A stretch of DNA of 64,000 nucleotides, from assembly GCA_023105745.1 (NCBI GenBank), contig JALGQZ010000004.1:38888437-38952436 (forward strand), written 5' to 3'. The notes under the pieces were generated by a model. That model did not search any database. It saw nothing but the letters and a program-made list of their open reading frames with translations, and was not told the DNA's origin. A program made the position numbers and the translations under genes. Positions 34,363 to 45,769 of this stretch are shown here, piece after piece. Position 1 is the first letter of the stretch, and each line of letters begins with the position of its first letter. The stretch is from Austropuccinia psidii. Taxonomy: Eukaryota; Basidiomycota; Pucciniomycetes; Pucciniales; Sphaerophragmiaceae.

Positions 34363-35410
34363 TTGTCATTATCTCTCCTTATTAACGAACTAGAGAGGCT
34401 GTTTGTGTTGAAGAACCATATATAAGCTCCATCAAGGCTTGTACCCTTTAGAAGATGCCAATGATCTGGAAGTGCGCCCTGAGTATGTAACTTGAAGTCA
34501 AATTGTTTGGTGGTTTTGTTAGAAAAATTAAACATTTCAGAAGAATAAGTTTGACTAGATTTGCAGTGGATTTTTCCAGACAGTTTGAGAACATGTGTTT
34601 TCCCCACAATTAATAAAATTAAGAAGAAAGAGAGATTTTTTTGTGATCCTTACAGAGGTTTGAAACTTGGGAAAATGTGTTTGGTTTTACTAACATGAAT
34701 TTGGACCATTGGTGTCCCATTTTTTGTTCCATAATTAATGTAGGCCTCAAACAGACCCCTGGTATTGTATCCGGTCTGTATTTTGGAATGAATGTTGCCA
34801 TCAAGACCCCAGAACCAAGTGCTGTTCTACACCTTGAAAAAAATCTCCTTAGAGGTGTAGTAAAATTAATCTTTTTACTTGGATCACTTGGGGGTTTAAT
34901 GTAATTTATGGATGATGTTGGGACCACCAGAGTGAGAGCTAAAGATAAAGAGGCAACCAGAATTGAGGGGGAAAAACAAAGCATTTTTTTCTCAAATGAC
35001 CTGTTGGATCTTTTTGAGATAAACCTTGAAAGAAGGCAGTCCATAAATATCTATCAAATGAGAGTGTGAGCCAATTAAGGAGGAAATCAAAATGATTATG
35101 TATTGCAAAAAAAGCTCTTGCCTCTGCACTTTAAATCCTTGTGATCAATTGCAAGAAAAGGTAGACACAAATCCCACGTCAGGATAGATGCATCATACAG
35201 TATGACACAGGGTAGCACACAGCCAGATTTTTGGGCGCCAAGGGGCTGCCTTGCTAACTCAATATGTAGATTGGTCTCCTCACAAATCAAAAAGGCTGAG
35301 ACATTATTTCTCAAGAAACAAGAGGCTTTTGAGTTCAATTATTGAGTATTAGGATCTTAGAAAAACTCTTTTTGGCAAAGTTTGAATTCTCAGTATGACT
35401 TCAAATACTA
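34363..35410 (-). other. Unrecognised region with coding-like minus-strand stretches
   Basis: Minus-strand open stretches of 80 residues (35096-35338), 141 (34619-35044) and 84 (34353-34607) can be read. One alternative minus frame gives 'GLDGNIHSKIQTGYNTRGLF' and 'INYGTKNGTPMVQIHVSKTK', which look protein-like but match no family I recognise. No clean set of introns could be drawn. It could be a decayed host gene or part of an unidentified element between Copia-2 and the LINE tail. Confidence 0.25.
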
Positions 35411-36259
35411 ACTTCTTTTTTTTGAAGTGTTATTTATTTTGCATACCACACTTGAAGCTATTTACAGGAGCTTCAGTTAACTATATACAATGAAAATCAC
35501 TGAGAGTCCCTATTGGATTGTTGTATATGTCAGGTAATTCCCGCATTTGTATGTATTGTGAGCTTTTGTTGCTGTTGTGGCTGTCAGGCTTTGATTGAGA
35601 TGAATGGGTGGCAGCAATCCTTTCATCATCCCGCCATGGAGGTGATTTGGGGATGCTCTCCAAGTGGAGTTTGCTTATTTATGTTGTGTAGCTGAGTTTA
35701 TTGTTGGAGTTTGTTCTGGGTGGTCAGTCCAGTCTTGTTGTTGGGTTTGGATTTTGGTTTCTTTCTGCCTTCATATTTCAGGAGATTATAGCCCAATTCT
35801 CAAGCTAGCTTGTTGGGGGTGTTGTTGTGTCATGAGGTGTAGAGGGGTTTATGCTACAAATGAGTAGAGATATGTGAAAGCAAGTGTAAAAGATGAGGAA
35901 AAGGAAACTAATGGAATCTGAGGGGGTGGAAAGGATAAAAAAGAAAATGTTGGCTGGCACCTCTTTTGTGTCTTCCAGACTAAAATACCAAGAATTTAAT
36001 AAATCAAAAAGAAGTGGAATACTACTGAATGTAATAAAAACAAACTTAACTAGGTTTATAATGGAGTACTATTTGAATTTAATCTTCAAGAGTGGTAAAA
36101 GGTGAATTGAATCACTTTGAAAGTGAGAGTGCTAATATTTCTAAAAGAAAATTTAAGTAATTTTAATTGTGAAAATATATTTTGTTAAGAGCCCTGGGGA
36201 TTGATTCAAAGAGAATTCATCCTCTCTAAATATTGTATTTACAAATTTGAAATCAAAAT

Positions 36260-37693
36260 TGTCAGCCTGTGACTCAAAACCAGGGCACAAGCATGACAGC
36301 CAAATACCATAAATCAATGGTATAGCCAAGATACCACCAAAGCATGGAGCTAAGCCAAATCAGCTCAAAAGGTATCAAAAGAAAGAAGAAACTAACCCCT
36401 TTCCAAATATGCAAGTCCCATCACCATAGGACAAATAATAAAAAGTTATTCCTGCTCAAAGTTGTTGCTGAGCATAAACCTTAATTTTCACCTCTCATCT
36501 GAAATAAAGAGTAAGTAGCTTAACCCCATCAAATGGGTATTCAAAATTCATCTCCAAGTCAAGGCTATTCAATGGGACCAGCCAAACTGAGCTAGCACCA
36601 GTATTACAGAGGTTATGGCCAAATTCAGGCTAAATAAGGGTGAATAAAATATTCACCTCTCATCTAACTTCTACAGTCTTAGTGTGAGATACCTAAAGTG
36701 GGGTCTTTCTGAAACGAGCACAATCAGGAATATCTGATGGTGCCATTAATTTCCCCATATCTCATAAAGAACAAAAGCTATAAGGCAAACAAGCCCAATA
36801 CAGCTTTTTGCCTAAAACACCCATATGTACAAAACCTTGTACATGGCATAACTTTGTCATATTTAATGATAAACATATCAAATGAGGTGCCATTGTGTAG
36901 AACACATACAGGAATACACACTGAACCATCTTTGAGATTGATATCTCAAAAACTGACAAAGCTATGGTTTTTTTAAGGTCAAAATCCCACAGTTTGGCCA
37001 ATACAGCCTTACCCTGGGATAATATCCCATAGATATGGTTATGAGGTGTCAAACTGACAAAGAAGCTTTTTTTTACTTCAATACCTCATAGTTCATTCCA
37101 TACTGGGGTCCCATACAGGTTCTGTACAGAATTCTATGTGTCATACACATCAGAATCAGGCTGTGTGGTCCCCAGATGAAACTTTTCACCCTGTATTGAT
37201 GAAAATTGCCCAGATGTGGTTATAGAGCCACATCTGAACCCAATACAGTCAATACAGGCCTTTTTCAAACCACAAGCCTGTCCTTGAGAGTGAAAAATCT
37301 TCATTTCCTCTACATGAAAAGGTCTAGCAGGCCTTTCACCCCATTTCAGGATAAAAGGAGGCCTTTTCACTGCCAGAAAAGGAATCCCCATCCTGCTATT
37401 AAATTCCTTCCTAATACAACTGTCAAAAACAGTTATACTCTTGGAAAATAAGCAAGCTATACTTTAAAGTCAAGTATTCTAGCTCTTATCATAGTAATCC
37501 AACTGGTAAGACTGCACACAGGACTTTCAGCAGTGCTCACCACCACCATAATATTATAGTAAAGCCCTTAAGATCTTAATTTAATCATTTATTATTACAA
37601 ATCAGCTATTTTTAAACTATTTTCACTGTCTCAAAGTCATAGCTAAAGCTGTAAATACTATTATACACCTTCTATCATAGACTCATCCTGAAA
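36260..37693 (+). mobile_element. Solo Gyp-2 (F2) LTR in the LINE 3' region
   Basis: Starts TGTCAGCCTGTGACTCAAAA. Ends CATCCTGAAA, where other copies have CTGACA. The target duplication AAAAT is present at 36255-36259 and 37694-37698. Closely similar along its length to 40463-41897. Confidence 0.88.
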
Positions 37694-38214
37694 AAAATAA
37701 TGTGAAATAATCTTGTTTGAATGCAGAAAGATTTGGTATGGTAGCAGCAGAAAATCTAACAAAAAAGGTAATGACATAGTGGGAGCCCACACTATGAAAC
37801 ATTGAGTAATAAGTCATAGAAACAAGATTTAATTCATATTATAATAACATGAACTTATGTATCTGAAATTTATACAAAATTTTGAAAGAAAATGAGATGC
37901 AAATTTAAAGAAATTAATTTGAGTCTGTATAGCAGGTAAAGATCTAGATGCTTACAGGCCCACAGAAGAGGTGGAAAGTAGAAGAAGATATCAAGTAGAA
38001 AGGGAAGCAGAAGAGGGTCTTAAGGATTGGGAGGGAGTATGGGTCAATAGTGATGAGTATGTTTGTATGTGTTGGAACCTGCCAGTAGTGATTATGTGTG
38101 GGGCTAAAAAGGGAAAAGCAAGAGGGGAGTCTAGTACTGATTTAAGCCTCTTGGGGTTTAATTCAATTTGGTGTCTTGTTATTTGTTGGGTGAATTTTTG
38201 TTATTGGTTATTGA

Positions 38215-38799
38215 AGGCAGGGCATTTGATTAGGTAATGCTATGTGTTTCTAATTCATTGCAGTGTTGGAAGGTTGGTGAGTCTGTCCTTTTGATTTGGT
38301 GTAGGTAGTAATTTAGAGGTATGTGATTTGATCAGAGCTGGTGAATTGTGGCTGCTGGGCCTTTTTCTAGTAGGTTGAGTTCCATGTTGATTAGCTGGGG
38401 TGGGGTTATTAATTTTCTTCAAGCCATTTCATCATGAGTGAGGGGGTTGTTTTTGAGAGTGGCTTTTGTAGTTTTCTTTAGTTTGGGGATACTGATGGTG
38501 TTGATTGTATGAGTTGATGTAAGTTGTGATTCTGCAGCAATCTTGGTTAGTTAGTTGACTTTTTCATTTTATGGGATTCCAACATGTCCTGGGCCCCAAT
38601 AGAGGAAAATGGGGAATAGGTTGGTCCAGTGTTATAGGTAAGTGTAGAGCTTTAGTTGTAAGTGTTGGGCTTCTGATTTTTTCTTTGGGAGTGCTGCACT
38701 TGAAAGGGACATTTGGTTGTCTGAAAAGAAGGCTGCTGCTGTGGGGTGTCTATTTGTGTTGATGTGATTTTGTAGTTCCTGGCATAGAATCAGAGCCAT
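38215..38799 (-). pseudogene. LINE RNase H and C-terminal cysteine domain
   Basis: Read from 38799 down: 'IMALILCQELQNHI', 'AAFFSDNQMSLSSAALP', 'YWGPGHVGIP' (the W-x-P-G-H-x-G-I motif of LINE RNase H with its His), one stop inside the domain. Then 'SNHIPLNYYLHQIKRTDSPT' and 'QHCNE', matching the L-R-S-G-H-x-P-L-N-x-Y-L-x-R-x-K-R motif with part of the Cys/His set lost. The stop before SNHIPLN is TGA where the motif expects Arg, consistent with CGA to TGA. Single frame with few breaks. Confidence 0.68.
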
Positions 38800-39095
38800 T
38801 ATTTCAGTCTAAAAATTTGTTATGAGGGTGTCTTTCCAACATAGGCTCTTATCTCTTTTCTGGTGTTCACTAGGGTTGCAGCTGCTCCCCCTCCCAGTTG
38901 GGCTAGGAGTGGAAAATCTGAAAAGAAAACCAGAGTGCATTTTCAGAATTCATCCTCTACTTGGTTCAGTATTGTTCTTTTGGCTTGTTTTTTTAGTGAA
39001 GGATATGTTGTTGATTGGGGCTATTGGTTGAGCGCATGGCAGGGTTGGTAGTGTGAGTATTTTTTTGCTTCTGATTTGGTGACTTTTCAGCAGGT

Positions 39096-39842
39096 TGTTA
39101 CAGGAGCTCTTCTAAGTGAAGAGGGCCTGGCACTTACTTATGGAGGGCTCAAGATATGGTAAAGTGGAATATACTCAAGAGTGTAATGCAATAGGATTAC
39201 TAATAAGAGAAGTATGAGAAAAGCAGAAACAAATAATATGAGTAATAAATAAAAGAGCCAACCACAAACAAGTCAAATTCCACTGTTTTAACCTGTCAGA
39301 AGGAAAGAGAGGGGTTAATGAGGATATGGCCACCACAACTCATACTGTACAGGAAAAGGAAAAATGCAAAGACTAGATTAAAACAAATAAATATAATACC
39401 CAAAAATAAGGGTAAGAATATTCATAAAATAAAAAATCAACTAAATTAATTAACTGGGGAAAAGTCCCTGGGGGGAGGAAAGAGGGGCTGGTATATGTGA
39501 GAATCACCAGTCCTGATCCAGACAGAGAATTTTCATGAGGGGAATTGATGATTGAATTGAGTTTGACCAATACAGGTCCTGCATGGCTGTACGGGATCTG
39601 TACAAGAGGGGTGGTGGTATGGAGTGATCATACAGTTTCAGGCTTATGAATCCAAAACTGTATTGGGTGAAGCCAACATGTACAAGAGTTGACAGGCTGT
39701 ATTGGGGAACCAAGCTGTATGCATGTTTCAGAAAGGAAGACTGCTGAAATTGATTACTGATAAACACAATGGGTTTTCTGGTTTGAGGTGTTTGAGTTGG
39801 TGTAAGATTGAATACCCTTACCCCTGAATAGTGGTTTTTACA
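39096..39842 (-). mobile_element. Short F1-type LTR, 3' LTR of a minus-strand chromovirus-like element
   Basis: On the minus strand it starts TGTAAAAACC right after a polypurine tract (TTTGGGAGGGGGGTAC, plus-strand 39843-39858). It ends at GAGCTCCTGTAACA (39096). The layout matches the 3' LTR of the chromovirus at 63364, where GGTGGGGGGTAC precedes TGTCACAACC. It shares the 'cttctaagtgaagagggcct' block with 13687 and 57012. No target duplication was found, as expected if only one end of an element is left. Confidence 0.75.
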
Positions 39843-40462
39843 GTACCCCCCTCCCAAAACTGGTGGGCTCCTGAAACCATAGTACCCTGCCACTGTTGAG
39901 TGTCTTCTCAATATCCCCACATTTTTTCCAAAAGTTTTCTTTTAATTTTCTTTCCCTCTTGATTATTATCCTGAAATTCCTCTCTTCTTCTTCATTGTCA
40001 TCTTTGATTAAAGCGTCCCTCCCCTTTTCCTTGAGGAAGTTCATTCCAGCCTTTGAATTATGCTTTTATTTTGGATTCATTTAGAAAGCCTTCTTTCATT
40101 CCTTGCCTTTGGTTGTATCTCAAAAAGAAGGCTATCAAGCTCTTCTGCTTGGAAAATGATTGATAATGGGTATATGAAGATATACCCCATTAAGATTTGG
40201 CTAAAATGTTCTTTTGGGCCCTTTCTTGCCTTCAGCCTTGATTGTTTTTTTGATCACTACAAGGAGGGTTTTTGTGCCCAAAGATGGCCCTTGGGACCAT
40301 TGTGGGCCAATGCTACATCTGTGGCCATTTTCAAAGATTTTTGGTCTAAGCCCATTTTAAGGCTTTGGGTGTTTTTTGATCTCCAAAGTACATGATCTGT
40401 GGGTTGTGGGGGCTATTGGAGTCCCCCAGAACCACAAATGACCACCTGGGCCCAAATTTACT
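39843..40462 (-). other. 3' internal end of the minus-strand F1-short element; no domain seen
   Basis: Begins (minus strand, reading towards the LTR) in unrecognised text and ends with the polypurine tract at 39843-39858. A charged open stretch (39838-40044, rich in E, K and R) is probably untranslated or past the chromodomain. The region is cut by the Gyp-2 LTR at 40463. Confidence 0.4.
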
Positions 40463-41897
40463 TGTCAGACTGTGACTCAAAACCAGATCACAAGCATGAC
40501 AGCCAAATACCATAAATCAATGGTATAGCCAAGATACCACCAAAACATGGAGCTGAGCCAAATCAGCTCAAAAGGTATCAAACAAAAGAGGAACTCACCC
40601 GTTTCCAAACATACAAGTCCCATCACCATAGGAAAAGGAATAACAAAGTTATTCCTGTGCAAAGTTGTTGCTGAGTATAAACCTTAATTTTCACCTCTGA
40701 TCTGAAATACAGCGTAAGAGGCTTAACCCCATCAAATAGGTATTCAAAATGAATCTCCAAGTCAAGGCTATTCAATGGGACCAGCCAAACTGAGCTAGCA
40801 CCAGTATCACAGATGTTATGACCAAATTCAGGCCAAATAAGGGTGAACAAAATATTCACCTCTCATCTAACTTCTACAGTTTTAGTGTGAGATACCTAAA
40901 GTGGGGTCTTCTTGAAACGAGCACAATTAGGGATATCTGATGGTGCCATTAACTTACCCATATCTCATATAGAACAAAAGATATAAGGCAAACAAGCCCA
41001 ATACAGCTTTTTGCCTAAAACACCCATTTGTACAAAACCTTGTACATGGCATAGCCTTGTCATATTTAATGATAAACATATCAAATGAGGTGCCATTGTG
41101 TAGAGCACATACAGGAATACACACTGAACCATCTTTGAGATTGATATCTCAAAAACTGACAAAGTTATGGCTGTTTTAAGGTCAAAATCCCACAGTTTGG
41201 CCAATACAGCCTTACCCTGGGATAATATCCCATAGATATGGTTATGAGGTGTCAAACTGACAAAGAATCTTTTTTTTACTTCAATACCTCATAGTTCATT
41301 CCATACTGGGGTCCCATACAGGTTCTGTACAGCATTCTATGTGTCATACACATCAGAATCAGGCTGTGTGGTCCCCAGATGAAACTTTTCACCCTGTATT
41401 GGTGAAAATTGCCCAGATGTGGTTATAAAGCCACATCTGAGCCCAATACAGGCAATACAGGCCTTTTTCAAACCACAAGCCTGTCCTTGAGAGTGAAAAA
41501 TCTTCATTTCCTCTATATGAAAAGGCCTAGCAGGCCTTTCACCCCATTTCAGGATAAAAGGAGGCCTTTTCACTGCCAGAAAAGGAAACCCCATCCTTCT
41601 CTTGAATTCCTACATAGTAAAGCTGTCAAAAACAGTTATACTCTTGGAAAATAAACAAGCTATACTTTAAAGTTAAGTATTCTAGCTCTTATTATAGTAA
41701 CCCAACTGGTAAGACTGCACCCAGGGCTTTCAGCAGCGCTCACCACCCTTTGATACAACAGTAAAGCCTTTTTATCATCATTATAACCCCTTATAATCAT
41801 AAATGAAATTATATTTAAACTATTTTTTCCCATGTCACAGTTGTAGTTAAAGCTTGTAAATACTATCATACACCTTTACCATAGACTCAGCCTGACA
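40463..41897 (+). repeat. Gyp-2 copy A 5' LTR
   Basis: TGTCAG ... CTGACA, 1435 bp. It is followed by TTTTGGGGCCTGG, and the identical junction follows the LTR of copy B at 45728. This places the primer-binding region immediately after the LTR. The 'TGGGGCCTGG' core could be the binding site, but I cannot assign the tRNA. Typical internal blocks are 'gatatctcaaaaactgacaa' and 'agggctttcagcagcgctca'. Confidence 0.85.
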
Positions 41898-42509
41898 TTT
41901 TGGGGCCTGGATGTATTTTTTAACCTTTTTTAGACGTTATAAGTAAGTTTTTTCTCTTATTTTCTCTATTCTGGCAAATTGCTTTATCTTTTTAGGCGTA
42001 GTTCTTTTTTCAAAATATATAAAACACATATCTTTTATAAATTTTTGAGTGGTATATGTTACATACCACTATTTTTTATCTTTTTTAATCATATTGTTGC
42101 ATGGTTGATTATAATTTAATCACCAAAAAACCCTTATTTTTGGTGTGTTTTACATATAAAAACCCTATAAGACATCAATAAAGTCATTGTTTTAATTAAA
42201 TAAGGACACCTCTTATTGTAAAACCAACAGTTGAGGCGTGGTTGGGTGCATTGTTAATTTAATTACCCTCTTACATACCACTTTTATCAGATTATACTTG
42301 CTAATTACAAATTATTCTGTGAGATACTGACATACAAACAGTGTACCAGATATCTGTAAGCTGTATTTCCGATGTGAAATTGTTAATTCAATTACACTGT
42401 CATTATACAAGCGCTTATTGTAGTAACATACAAGCCCAGAGGCCATTCTTAGACGTGCAAACAGCATTTTAAGAATTCTTAACTGACATTAAGCCCCCTT
42501 TTCCTGTTT
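41898..42509 (+). other. Gyp-2 copy A leader
   Basis: Untranslated leader homologous to 45728-45769 plus 47404-47974 of copy B (shared 'taggcgta', 'ttttacatataa', 'gttgaggcgtgg', 'gcaaacagcat'). It ends in a pyrimidine-rich 'cctgttttattcag' that could be a splice acceptor just before gag. No open frame. Confidence 0.65.
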
Positions 42510-44291
42510 TATTCAGTTGAAGAGAATGACATACCACTTGAGACACAGTCACAGGCCAACACACCAGTGACACCCTCAGAACCAGAGGGCAGTAAGGGAA
42601 AAGGAAAGAGGCACAGTGAAGTCCTTATCACAGCAAAGAGGTGGACATCAATTGCCACCCAGAGGAGTAGAAAACCACAAAACTCTGCTTCAATACAAGG
42701 TAAACCAACCTTAACAGCTTGTACAGGGAAGATTACCATAATTAACCCAGTTGTAACCTCTAAAGGTAAATTGCCCAAATCACAAGACAACAAATTTGTA
42801 CAAGGCACAGTCAAAGGAAAATACCCTAAGAACATAAAGGTTTTGACTGGTTGCAAACACTGATATGTCACTTGTACACCTCAGAAACCTTGGCTTCCAA
42901 AGGAACCAACCAGAGGACAGAGAAGGCTTGTCCAGAACCAGAAGACCTGGAAGAGGACACCTTGGACACAGTGGTGGATGGCAAGACACTGAGGGAAATC
43001 ATATCCACTCTGCTATTCACTTTCCAATTCAACAGGAACCTCAAGCCAGAGGACTGGAAAGACATGGATCAAGTTCTTCAGCTCCACCAACTCCTCAAAG
43101 ATTTATTTTAATGGAGCATGGACAACAAGAGGTTCAACCTGGAATCCCACTGGGCAGAGCTTGGAGAAGGTCTCCAGAAGATTTGTCTCAAAGACATAGA
43201 CCTCAGATACCTTATGGTAATCACAAAAGGTTGGAATCCTACCAGGAAGTTCAGACTCCTGGAGGTGAGGGCAAACAGGATAAGGGAGAATCAAGCCACT
43301 ATCCAAGCTGTAGAAGAACAGCTGACCCAGACAGGGAATAATCATATTCCTTCAGGCTCACAAGGAGCAGGTCAAATAAGTTCTCCAGTGGCTTCACACC
43401 ATTCAGAAACCAACAGATCAGTGGCCAATAGTCACCATTCTTCACAATTCCAGGATGTTTCCAGGAGAAGACAAGGAAACAAGGCCAAAAAAAGACCACC
43501 TTCAGCCAGAGGAAGGAAGAGTCAGACCCAATGATCCAGAAGCTGTTGGATTTGGTGAGAAAAGTGCACAAGAAACAGAAGTAGTTGTAAATAACTCTAG
43601 AATGAGTAGTCCTATTAATAGAAATATTACCCCCACTTAAAATGAACATAATGTTGTCACACCTGAGAGTTACCTAAAACGTGATTCAATGTGGTTAAAA
43701 ATGTCCAAATTTACTGAGCAAACTCAAAAGAAGTTTTCAGAACTCCAAGCAAGCCATGATAGGATGAAAACATTAACAGCCTCCATGGACAAAATTGTCA
43801 AAACTCTTCAAGAAGGACATTCTCAGTTGATAAAAGCCTCTGAAGAAACCAACAAAAAGACTGAATCTAGTCTCTGAAAAAGAACACCACAGAAAAAGGG
43901 ACAGGGATTGTCTGGATCAAGAAATAAAAAAACTGTTTAATGTCTACCATAACATGAAGCCCCAACCACAAGGCCATGTTATGGATAATCCATATCATCA
44001 AGATGAAATCAAACTAGATGCCATGTTTATCAATAAGGCAAGATCTCCATCACAATACCAGGATGGAGATAATATGTCTTATTCAGAGAAGGAAGCCCTG
44101 AAGCAGCTTCCTGAGCCCTCAAGCCGGCGCAAACCTTCTGGAACTGGAGAATATGATCATATGGAGCTCATAGATTATATTGATGGACTCTTCATTGATG
44201 TACCAAGCATACCAGACTACTGGATTACTAATAGAGTTAATAAAGCATCTAAAGGACATGCTAGTATATGGTACACAGAAATGAAAGAAAT
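42510..44291 (+). pseudogene. Gyp-2 copy A gag (with probable intron 42817-42884)
   Basis: The proline/serine/lysine-rich N-terminus starts 'PLETQSQANTPVTPSEPEGS'. After a 68-nt segment the frame resumes as 'TLASKGTNQRTEKACPEPED', then 'VVDGKTLREIISTLL', 'LHQLLKDLFQ' (broken by a stop near 43109), 'KFRLLEVRANRIRENQATIQ', 'KFTEQTQKKFSELQASHDRM' (likely coiled coil), 'GHVMDNPYHQDEIKLDAM', and 'SGTGEYDHMELIDYIDGLF'. This is the gag family of a rust-type Ty3/gypsy element as far as I recognise it. At least three frame changes. The donor at 42817 reads GA, not GT. The gene ends at the copy B insertion. Confidence 0.75.
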
Positions 44292-45727
44292 TGTCAGCCT
44301 ATGACTCAAAACCAGAGCACAAGCATGACTGCCAAATACCATAAATCAATGGTATAGCCAAGATACCACCAAAACATGGATCTGAGCCAAATCAGCTCTA
44401 AGGGTATCAAACAAAAGAGGAACTCACCCCTTTCCAAACATACAAGTCCCATCACCATAGGAAAAGGAATAACAGAGTTATTCCTGCTCAAAGTTGTTGC
44501 TGAGCATCAACCTTAATTTTCACCTCTCATCTGAAATACATAGTGAGAGGCTTAACCCCATCAGATGGGTATTTAAAATGAGACTCTAAGTCAGGGCTAT
44601 TCAATGGTACCAGCCAAAATGAGCTAGCACCATGATTACTGAAGTTATGGCCAAATTCAGGCTAAATAAGGGTGAACAAAACATTCAACTCACATCTAAC
44701 TTCTACAGTTTTAGCTTGAGATACCTAAAGCGGGGTCTTTTTGGAAAGGGCACAATCAGGGCTATCTGATGGTGTCATCAGTTTCCCCATATCTTAACTA
44801 GAACAAAAATCTATAGGGTAAAACAAGCCCAATACAGCCTTTTCCTAAACCACGCATATGTACAAAAATCTTGTACATGGCATAACTTTGCCATATTGAA
44901 TGATAGCCATACCAAATGAGGCACCATTGTGTAAAGCACATAAAGGGCTACACACCGAACCATCTTTGAGGTTGATATCTCAAAAACTGACAAAGTTATG
45001 GCTGTTTTAGGGTCAAATTCCCACAGTTTGGCCAATACAGCCTTACCCTGGGATAATATCCCATAAATATGGTTATGACGTGTCAAGCTGATGAAGAAGT
45101 ATGTTTTTACTTCAATAAATCATGATTCATTCAATACTGGGGTCCCATACAGGTTCTGTACAGCATTCTACATGTCATACACATCAGAATCAAGCTGTGT
45201 GGTCCCCAGATGAATATTTTCACCCTGTATTGTTGAAAACTGCCCAGATGTGGTTTAAAAATCACACCTGAGCCCAACAAATGTTATACAGGCCTTTCGC
45301 AAACCACAAGCCTGTCCCAGAGTGTGAAGAATCTTCACTTCCTCTACATGGAAAGGTCTGGCAGCCCTTTCACCCCATTTCAGGGTAAAAAAGGGCCTTT
45401 TCACAGCCAGAAAAAATTTCCTCATCCGGCTCTTGAATTCCTACATAGTACAATTGTCAAAAACAGTTATATTATTCAGAAATAAAAAAGTATACTTTAA
45501 ATTTAAGTATTGTAGTCTTTATTATTGTAATCTAACAGGTAAAGCTGCACCCAGGGCTTTTGACAGCACTCACCACCACTATTCCACAATAGTAAAGCCC
45601 TTTTATTTACATTATAAACCCTTATTATCATTAAATACTCTTACTTTAAACCTTTATCATCATGTCACAGTCATAGTTAAAGATGTAAATAGTCCAATTA
45701 CTGATTCATCATAGACTCAACCTGACA
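44292..45727 (+). repeat. Gyp-2 copy B 5' LTR
   Basis: TGTCAGCCTATGACTC ... CAACCTGACA, 1436 bp, aligned along its length with 40463-41897. It sits directly after 'atgaaagaaat' of copy A gag (candidate 5-bp target GAAAT, 44287-44291; the other side is outside the window) and is followed by TTTTGGGGGCCTGG. Confidence 0.85.
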
Positions 45728-45769
45728 TTTTGGGGGCCTGGCCATGCTTTTTTGATCTTTTTTGGACCT

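Larger units (their letters stand above)
35411..39095 (-). mobile_element. LINE (non-LTR retrotransposon), 3' part, minus strand
   Basis: The minus strand carries an RNase H and a downstream His/Cys-type domain at 38215-38799, then a long untranslated region. It ends with an A-rich tail preceded by AATAAATAACACTTC (the T run at 35411-35430 on the plus strand). A solo LTR interrupts the untranslated part at 36260-37693. The RT and endonuclease would lie above 38800, but the element is cut there by the F1-type LTR at 39096. Non-LTR elements with RNase H include the Tad/I-type clades; I cannot place this one precisely. Confidence 0.6.
40463..44291 (+). mobile_element. Gyp-2 copy A: 5' LTR, leader and gag; interrupted by copy B
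   Basis: LTR 40463-41897, then leader, then a gag that runs to '...SIWYTEMKEI' and stops abruptly where a second element of the same family begins at 44292. The remainder (rest of gag, pol, 3' LTR) is presumably beyond the window, to the right of copy B. The bases before the LTR (TTACT) cannot be checked against the far end. Confidence 0.82.

Noticed and set aside
37971..39051. Several Gly/Trp/Val-rich plus-strand open stretches
   Set aside because: Antisense to the LINE RNase H region, where the minus strand carries recognisable motifs.
42509..42871. 120-residue hydrophobic minus-strand open stretch
   Set aside because: Antisense to Gyp-2 gag and repeated antisense to the second gag copy only in pieces; a shadow of the coding strand.
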